Source: Chrysemys picta bellii
Taxonomy: Eukaryota; Chordata; Testudines; Emydidae
Direction of reading: 5' to 3'
NCBI RefSeq assembly: GCF_011386835.1
Contig: NC_088796.1
Span: 89,139,468-89,203,467, forward strand
Length of the DNA stretch: 64,000 nucleotides
Below, piece by piece: positions 57,111 through 64,000 of the stretch. The notes below the pieces were generated by a model, which saw only the letters and a list, made by a program, of their open reading frames with translations, had not been told where the DNA came from and did not search any database. Numbering within the stretch: the stretch's first letter is position 1; each line of letters starts with the position of its first letter. A program made the position numbers and the translations under genes.

Positions 57111-57886
57111 TGTCACAGTTGCAGGATAACTGCACTTATATCCCCCATTCCATGCTCCACTCCAGGAGTTCCCAATCAGGTCTCAAATCTCCAGCTATCA
57201 CCTGTGTCTAGGTAAGCACCCTGTCCCACTCCCTTCTGTCTAGGAGTGTTTCAAAGTTGCACAGCCACTTACTGTACACTATGATACCCTTAGCAAGCCA
57301 CTGTGCCTGAAGGCCATTGCCTGTGCTTTGCTTTCTCTCTGAGGGCTCTGAACAGTGTATTGCCAGCAGTTATCAGTTATCACACAACTCTTTTTAAGCA
57401 AACACATGTATTCATAAGGTGAAAGCATTACAGAGAAAATGCACAAAAAATTCCACAAAAGTTCCTATACGCACGCTAAAAGCAGAGGTCACCCATCAGA
57501 CTTATGGGACCCTAGTAGACCAAAGTCTTTCCAACCCTTCTGCAAGGTTGGGGTCCTTAGACAGAAGGTCTTGAGACAGTTTAAATGCAGCCTTTTTAAG
57601 CCCAAACCCTTTTCTTTGTTTTCCTACTCTCTGGAAACTCAGTTTGAACCAGTATATGCAAACTTCCCTGGGGCGGTGGGGGTTGGGTAGCACCTCTCTG
57701 GAGATATTTATAATGAGAGTGATTCATTGTGATCACCCCCACTGTTTTAGTTCTTGTAGGAGCCATGGTAACCCTTCCCGTGGAGTAGAATACAATCATA
57801 TATACAAACCCTGGCCCACAATGATACATACATTTAATACAAGATGTTCCCCCAAGATACTGTATCTAATTACAATATCTGTCACA
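57111..57886 (-). mobile_element. Probable solo LTR in GOLM1 intron 2
   Basis: Begins TGTCACAGTTGC and ends ATCTGTCACA. Flanks ATTAC (57106-57110) and ATTAA (57887-57891) agree at 4 of 5 bases. The C/T-rich text (TGTCTAGGAGTGTTTCAAAG, CACTGTGCC) looks like U3 of the reptile LTRs seen elsewhere. Orientation is guessed from the + strand C/T-richness. No TATA or polyadenylation pair was pinned down. Confidence 0.45.
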
Positions 57887-57891
57887 ATTAA

Positions 57892-60198
57892 CCCCACGCT
57901 TTCTTCTAAAAATGTCTCCCCTGGCAGAACAGCACACCAGAACTATGCTGGATGGATTGGTTCATTTCTGGTGAAGTTGTGGGGAGGAATTGTCAAACTG
58001 GGTTTGTAACAGAAAACTCATCACAACCTTGTCTATGGAACAGATGCTAGATCTTCAGAGTTTACTGAATTTTAACTGGATTGACAGCCCTAGAAACCAA
58101 ATCCTCTTTTCCTGCAGAACTGGTACCATACTGTGTCATGACTTAATGTCAGGATAAATTTTTCACCACTGCTTTTCCAGTGTGTCTTAGCCCTTCTCTG
58201 AGGACAGAATTTCATATCTTATGGGGTTAGTTAAGCTTCTTTAGTCCCTGGCCTCTCTGTGGTAGTTGTTACCTACCCATTAAGACCTAGGTTGAGACCA
58301 TTAAGTCATGACACAGGCCACAAAACTGATGACAGATAGTGAATCAAAAGTCATTACCATCCTGGATCACACTTGATTCAGTAACATAGAGGTGAGTTTG
58401 CTATTATTGATTCCTACATTGTGCAGTGCCTTTCCCCAAAGGAAATGTAAAGTTCTTTACTTCCATTAAACCAACCCAGTGCCTTGGCAACAGTTTGAAA
58501 GAAGCACCATTCAGATCTTATGGGTTGGGCTGCACTTAGAGTCTTTACCATTACATTTCAAAACACTTTCTATTTACTCACACAGTTTCTTGGCAGGACT
58601 TTACTGCCATGCTGACTAAGATGGAATGAGTTTTCTCTGCTCCTGCGGTTTAATCATGAGCATTTTTCTCTGTTTTTCCATTCTCTCATCTCCTATGGTA
58701 ATTGCAGTGTAGGAGCTTAACCCCAGCTCTAAAGGGTAGGCAAGTGGCTTCCTTAAACGTGGCTCTGTCTAGCAGGGCATACTGTGGAGTAACAAGGCTT
58801 CTGCTCTTGAAGACTCAGTAGATAAGATGATTTTGATACATCCTGTTAGATTCCAGACTGAGTATAAGCTTCAGTCTGAGGCTGTAGATGTTTTAATATG
58901 CTTGACAAATGCTGTTGAAATTTGTACACCCTCCTCCCCAAAATCTCTACTGATTCTAGCAGTTACACAACTTAGAAGGAAGTATATAAATGACTCTTAG
59001 AGAACAAGCAACAGAACATATGAGATACCTCCAGAGTGTCCTGCAAAAATTGAATCAATTCTTAAACAAACAAACCAACCCAAAATCCCCAGACTTAATT
59101 CCTTGGCATTTTCTCTATATATGATGGTGATATTTCTTTTGTTGAATCTTCCACTGGTTCTCAGTATGGTCTTGAAGCGATCCAGAAAAAAGTGTTAAAC
59201 TTCCCATATTTATAAAGTTGGGTTCTTCACAAATATGTATCTTTGCCCTTCAGCCATACACCACCTGCTGTGGTCGTACCTATTCACACACAATAAGAAA
59301 GTCAGGCTGGGGCAGTACTTGCATGGGGGGTCAGAGGTTGGGTAGCTCTTCAAGAAATATCTATTGGTGATCTGAGTGGTGGTGTTCTTTCCTCTGAGAC
59401 CTAAACACGTTCTGACCACTTAATTACTAAAGACCCTAGGGCACTTTTTGCGAGGGTGGGGGTTTTAACTCTGGTGTCCAACCAACTTGTATATTTCAAT
59501 CTCTACTGACACTTTTCATGCAGGTTTCGTTATAAGGTATATGTGGTATTTGCTCCCTGCCCTAAACTGTTCCATGAGGTTGCTGTGTGTGGTTAAACAG
59601 CTACTGGTTTTCACTAGTGGATGAAGTGGCCTCTTAATAGAAATGGCATATTATTTTGTAGACTCTTTGTAGGCCATAGAGCTATCTTAAAGGTATTTTA
59701 TGTAGTGGCAATGCAAGAAACCTACAGACCTATATTCTGTAAGACCCTAGCTTAAGCATTTTTATTTGGGTTGAAACATTTGTTTTTATTAATTATAATA
59801 ATACAAATATTTAAAGCTTTGCTTTGCCCTCAGTGTGAGTGTTGTCGATGTGCACACTCAGATTCCCAAACAGACATAGAACTTAATTCTGCTGTGCCTG
59901 ATTCTGGGACCAAAGCCTTTTAAACCCTCAAATCTAATCAGTGACAAATTGGAAATTCTTAAAAATCAATAACCACTCAATGGATTAGGCAACAACTTTG
60001 AGATGAGGGGCACTCCATAAATGCAATATAAAAAGTAGCCAGTGAAGATGAAGGTGGTAGACTGAAAATCCATAACAGGTGAATCAGATTTTCTCTTCAC
60101 AGAAAGTTTGAAGTCAGATCATACAAAGAAATACTCCTTGTAACACTAACTTATAGGAACCATCTATATTTATCTCTTGTTTATCTGCCTCCTTTCAG
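57892..60198. other. No gene or repeat recognised within intron 2
   Basis: Anonymous intronic sequence up to the exon 3 acceptor. Confidence 0.5.
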
Positions 60199-60378
60199 AG
60201 TCGGATTATGGAACTAGAAAGGAAAGTCCGCAGGGCGGCAGCAGAGAGAGGGGCTGTTGAACTCAAAAAGAACGAATTCCAAGGAGAACTAGAGAAGCAG
60301 CGTGAGCAGATTGATAAAATCCAGTCCCTCCACGGTTTTCAGATGGAAAATGTCAATAAAGTGCACCAGGATGAGAAG
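60199..60378 (+). CDS. GOLM1: GOLM1 exon 3: start of lumenal coiled coil
   Basis: Acceptor CTTTCAG at 60198, donor GTATTC at 60379. 60 codons in phase 0 at both ends, so it joins exon 2 cleanly as residues 44-103. It starts SRIMELERKVRRAAAERGAV, continues LKKNEFQGELEKQREQ and ends NKVHQDEK, very close to human GOLM1. This is the juxtamembrane start of the long lumenal coiled coil. The proprotein-convertase site of the human protein (RVRR, residues 52-55) reads KVRR here, with Arg at 51. The following exons are not in the window. Confidence 0.95.
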
Positions 60379-60679
60379 GTATTCAGAGTTGTAACATAAA
60401 TGATGAATAATTTTTAATGGAGAAAATAATCCTTCATGGGTGACAAAATGGGCAATACACCAAAATCTAGTGTCTCATGGATGCGTTACATGCAGTTATA
60501 ATATAACAAGTATAGCACATGATGCTGTTGCTAAATAGCACTTTAGAAGTTACAGGTGGGATTTTCAGAAGTCCTTAGCATTGACCAAACTCTGCTCCTG
60601 TTTTGAAGTCAGTGATAAAAATAACTTAACTTGGCCTCATGATCCTATGCTGGTCCTTTCTGTGTCAAAAAACCTCTGT

Positions 60680-63100
60680 GTATATTGTTATTCATCATGA
60701 TGGTAAATTCCAAAGGGTCATGGTCTCTTTGCAGGCTGAACACCACCTGGATCAATCTCTGGCTTGGTTCTTAAGGTAGTCTGGCTGGATATTCAGTTTA
60801 TGTCCATCACTGCCAATCTTAGCATGCCACCGAAGCTTTTGGTCCCCGTGTGATCACCGGCCATGTAGGGGCTTTCCTTGGTAAACATGCTTTAGAATTC
60901 ATTGGTCTTCCATTCTAATAATATACCCATACCAAGAAAGCTGGTGAAATCCAGCTGGTGCTGATGGAGGTGGTTGCTGGGTTAAGCTTTGAATATCCTC
61001 ATTTCTGATCTTGTCCTGCCACTTGCTATGGAGCATCTGATGAATACGACAAGAACTGAAAACATCAATGCAGTGGTCTTCAGTCTTCCTCAGGACCTTC
61101 TTTTCACATGCAACAGCCTTTGTGTAACTGGTTTTCTGCAGCTTCTTGGGAAGCTTGATGTCATGATATCCCGACAGATGCCGCTGCAGGGATGGAAACA
61201 TGGTAGCATCTGCTGTTATAGGAGTGTTCACAACTTCCAAAGTTGTCTTTGACTTTGCCCAAATATTTGACAGTTGTCACATGCTCGACATCTCATCCAG
61301 GTTGTAATCTCGAGCTAACGGCTGCTTGATGGTAATGTCCAGGGATTTTATTTTAACTGAAGAAAAAGTCAGACTGATGTGCGCTGCTCTTGCCTGACCA
61401 GACTGGCCTTCAGCTGCAGCCATATGCCAGATTGAGCCAACAAGATGATGTCATCAGCATATTCAAGATCTCAAAGTAGAATGGCGCTCAGCTACCTGCC
61501 ACTGACAACTGCCTCCTGAAGCTTATCCACCAATCAGTCAATGCCGATATTGAACAATGATGTTGACAGGATGCAGCCTTGCTGAACAAACTCCCGTGGA
61601 AATAGGAAACCATTCTCTGTATCTACCATTAATTTGAACAATGCTTTGCATTCCATTATAGAGCTCTTCTGTCAATTCATAGATTCATAGATTCATAGAT
61701 TCTAGGACTGGAAGGGACCTCGAGAGGTCATCGAGTCCAGTCCCCTGCCCGCATGGCAGGACCAAATACTGTCTAGACCATCCCTGATAGACATTTATCT
61801 AACCTACTCTTAAATATCTCCAGAGACGGAGATTCCACAACCTCCCTACGCAATTTGTTCCAGTGTTTAACCACCCTGACAGTTAGGAACTTTTTCCTAA
61901 TGTCCAACCTAGACCTCCCTTGCTGCAGTTTAAGCCCATTGCTTCTTGTTCTATCCTTAAAGGCTAAGGTGAACAAGTTTTCTCTCTCCTCTTTATGACA
62001 CCCTTTTAGATACCTGAAAACTGCTATCATGTCCCCTCTCAGTCTTCTCTTTTCCAAACTAAACAAACCCAATTCTTTCAGCCTTCCTTCATAGGTCATG
62101 TTCTCAAGACCTTTAATCATTCTTGTTGCTCTTCTCTGGACCCTTTCCAATTTCTCCACATCTTTCTTGAAATGCGGTGCCCAGAACTGGACACACTACT
62201 CCAGCTGCGGCCTAACCAGAGCAGAGTAGAGCGGAAGAATGACTTCTCGTGTCTTGCTCACAACACACCTGTTACTACATCCCAGAATCATGTTTGCATT
62301 TTTTGCAACAGCATCACACTGTTGACTCATATTTAGCTTGTGGTCCACTATAACCCCTAGATCCCTTTCTGCCGTACTCCTTCCTAGACAGTCTCTTCCC
62401 ATTCTGTATGTGTGAAACTGATTTTTTCTTCCTGAGTGGAGCACTTTGCATTTGTCTTTGTTAAACTTCATCCTGTTTAACTCAGACCATTTCTCCAATT
62501 TGTCCAGATCATTTTGAATTACGACCCTGTCCTCCAAAGCAGTTGCAATCCCTCCCAGTTTAGTATCATCCGCAAACTTAATAAGCATACTTTCTATGCC
62601 AATATCTAAGTTGTTAATGAAGATATTGAACAGAGCCGGTCCCAAAACAGACCCCTGAGGAACCCCACTCGTTATGCCTTTCCTGCAGGATTGGGAACCA
62701 TTAATAACAACTCTCTGAGTACGGTTATCCAGCCAGTTATGCACCCACCTTATAGTAGCCCCATCTAATTTGTATTTGCCTAGTTTATCGATAAGAATAT
62801 CATGCGAGACCATATCAAATGCCTTACTAAAGTCTAGGTATACCACATCCACAGCTTCTCCCTTATCCACAAGACAGCAATGATGCTGTCTTCGCAGGGA
62901 CGCAGAGTTGCCTATTAGATTCCACAAACTTGTAGATGCACTGAATGAAAGGCCTGATGGAAGTCTCTCAAAAATGCTGTGCATGCTTATTAAATTAAGC
63001 CATCTTCTCAACAGCTGCCTCAAGATAAAAATCTCGTTGACAGTGGAATGACCAGGTCTAGCTACACTGAATCCCAGCCTTTACCACAATGTGCATTGCT
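60680..63100 (-). mobile_element. Non-LTR retrotransposon (RTE- or R4-like), split by CR1
   Basis: On the minus strand the polymerase motif YADDI (from TATGCTGATGACATCATC, about 61443-61461) is followed by LAQSGIWLQLKASL. The C-terminal domain at 60899-61240 reads LHSKWQDKIRNEDIQSL and LSWYGYIIRMEDQ, the W.GH..RM-type ending of many LINEs. RT text continues at 62880-63020 beyond the CR1. Stops throughout. The exact clade needs a profile search. Confidence 0.7.
61676..62880 (-). mobile_element. CR1 LINE, relatively young, inserted in another LINE
   Basis: The tail (ATTCATAG)n is at 61676. Minus-strand frames are well preserved. 62196 to about 62880 contains VDVVYLDFSKAFDMVSHDIL, GVPQGSVLGPALFNIFINN, KFADDTKLGG (polymerase Asp pair) and MRFNKDKCKVLH-like text. 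61773-62159 gives [15 protein letters not shown] and [20 protein letters not shown]. One frame break near 62160-62195 separates them, so it is dead, but far less decayed than the CR1 at 39110 or 47170. 5'-truncated at about 62880. Confidence 0.9.
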
Positions 63101-64000
63101 GATTCAAGACATTAAGATAGAAGTGATGATTTTCCCTGGAACTGACAATAACTTAGTACCATTATAGTTGCTATATTTGGCCTTATGGCCTTTACACGAA
63201 CTTCTAAAATTAAAAATAGCAGCAAAAATTACAAGGATGTTTGTATTCCCTTGTGCTTACATAGGTGGTAATGGTTATTGTACGTATGTGAAGATCTTGC
63301 ACATTGTGCACCCCTCCCCAAACCTAATATGATTAGCAAAAAAGCTCAGAAGTATTCAGATACTTTTGCAGAAGAACTAGAATCTGTGAATTTTGAATGC
63401 TTGGGGCTGGCAATTCTGCTTTAACAGATGGAAAATTCTTTATATGAAAAATGACACACATCTACTTTAAAATAATATTGTGACATCATTCAAATATAGC
63501 TTTTCTCAGCCTTTGTTACTAAAGTTCACTAGGGAGATGTTTGTTCCTCAAAGATTTCTTCTTTTGGAAACCATCCCTGATCCAGTAGTAATTTCCCCAC
63601 ATTGCTGCTGGATGACTTCTGCTGATGGGAATCATTTTGGGGTTATTTTTCCTGTTATGGAGTGCCTTCTGACCGATACTCTGAGTTGTGGCCTTCAGGG
63701 ACCACCAGATCTCAGCAAACTGGAGGTAGCTGATTAAACAGGAAAGTATAAGAGCTGTGTTAAGATAGACTTGTGCTCCACTTGAAATTGTATGGCACCT
63801 TATTCTGGACCATAGTTTGCTATTCAAACCTTTGGATGGAAAAATACATCGTAAGTTATGAGATGCAACACTTACAAACAAAAATCAGCAGCGGGCATTG
63901 AGACACTATGGTGAGGGAGGCGATTTAAGAATCTAAATAGTGTTGGCTTCCTGTTACACCCCAATGTACTTTTTAAAAACCATGTTAAGATTTGTTTTCC

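Larger units (their letters stand above)
56063..60198 (+). other. GOLM1: GOLM1 intron 2
   Basis: GTAGTA donor and TGCCTCCTTTCAG acceptor, 4136 bp. It holds a probable LTR at 57111-57886 and otherwise nothing recognisable. Small open frames at 56307-56931 and 57439-58009 have no support. Confidence 0.8.
60379..64000 (+). other. GOLM1: GOLM1 intron 3 (5' part)
   Basis: From the donor GTATTC to the window edge. It is occupied mainly by a LINE with a nested CR1 (60680-63100). 63100-64000 shows nothing recognisable; the open frames at 63480-63737 and 63519-63881 overlap on opposite strands and are not supported. Confidence 0.7.

Noticed and set aside
1..64000. CRISPR arrays, bacterial operons, rRNA or tRNA genes
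   Set aside because: None seen. The repeats present are dispersed transposons and microsatellites, and the gene structure is that of a vertebrate nuclear genome.

Overview
The window reads as nuclear DNA of a reptile, most likely a turtle. It has CR1-type LINEs with microsatellite-like 3' tails, many hAT and Tc1/mariner-like miniature elements, Penelope-like elements with a GIY-YIG domain, and solo LTRs. There are no operons or bacterial signals. The organism call is inferred from this repeat mix and from recognised vertebrate exons.

Two protein-coding loci can be supported, both on the + strand. GOLM1 (Golgi membrane protein 1, GP73) is certain at its 5' end. A CpG island at about 45.7-46.4 kb contains a candidate non-coding exon 1 ending at 46110. 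Exon 2 (55915-56062) carries the start codon and transmembrane anchor, and exon 3 (60199-60378) starts the lumenal coiled coil. The remaining exons lie beyond the right edge. A second, less certain gene sits about 30 kb upstream in the same orientation: an unexplained CpG island (8.95-9.64 kb) followed by candidate coding exons at 12.5, 14.2 and 15.9 kb. Its position and orientation fit C9orf153, which I recall as lying 5' of GOLM1 in human, but the identity is an inference.

Layout: 1-8.9 kb is mostly anonymous sequence with several MITEs. 8.95-16.1 kb is the candidate gene, its introns holding hAT, LINE and Penelope debris. 16.2-42.9 kb is gene-poor and repeat-rich, with CR1 copies at 19.8-22.0, 26.3-27.1, 28.1, 28.5-29.0 and 39.1-40.1 kb, a Penelope-like element at 22.0-22.8 kb, solo LTRs at 29.0-30.2 and 35.5-36.1 kb, hAT elements at 30.9-31.7 and 37.9-38.2 kb, and a nested TA-flanked element at 33.6-35.1 kb. 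42.9-45.5 kb is a nearly complete but inactivated Tigger element. 45.7-64 kb is the 5' part of GOLM1, with its introns invaded by Harbinger-like MITEs, hATs, CR1, a probable LTR and a CR1-into-LINE nest.

I found no novel gene system. The most informative points are the candidate upstream gene with its own CpG island, the Penelope foldback structures with 11-12 bp target duplications, and several nests that give a relative order of transposition. All similarity calls were made by eye, so family names for repeats are class-level unless target duplications or protein motifs are cited.
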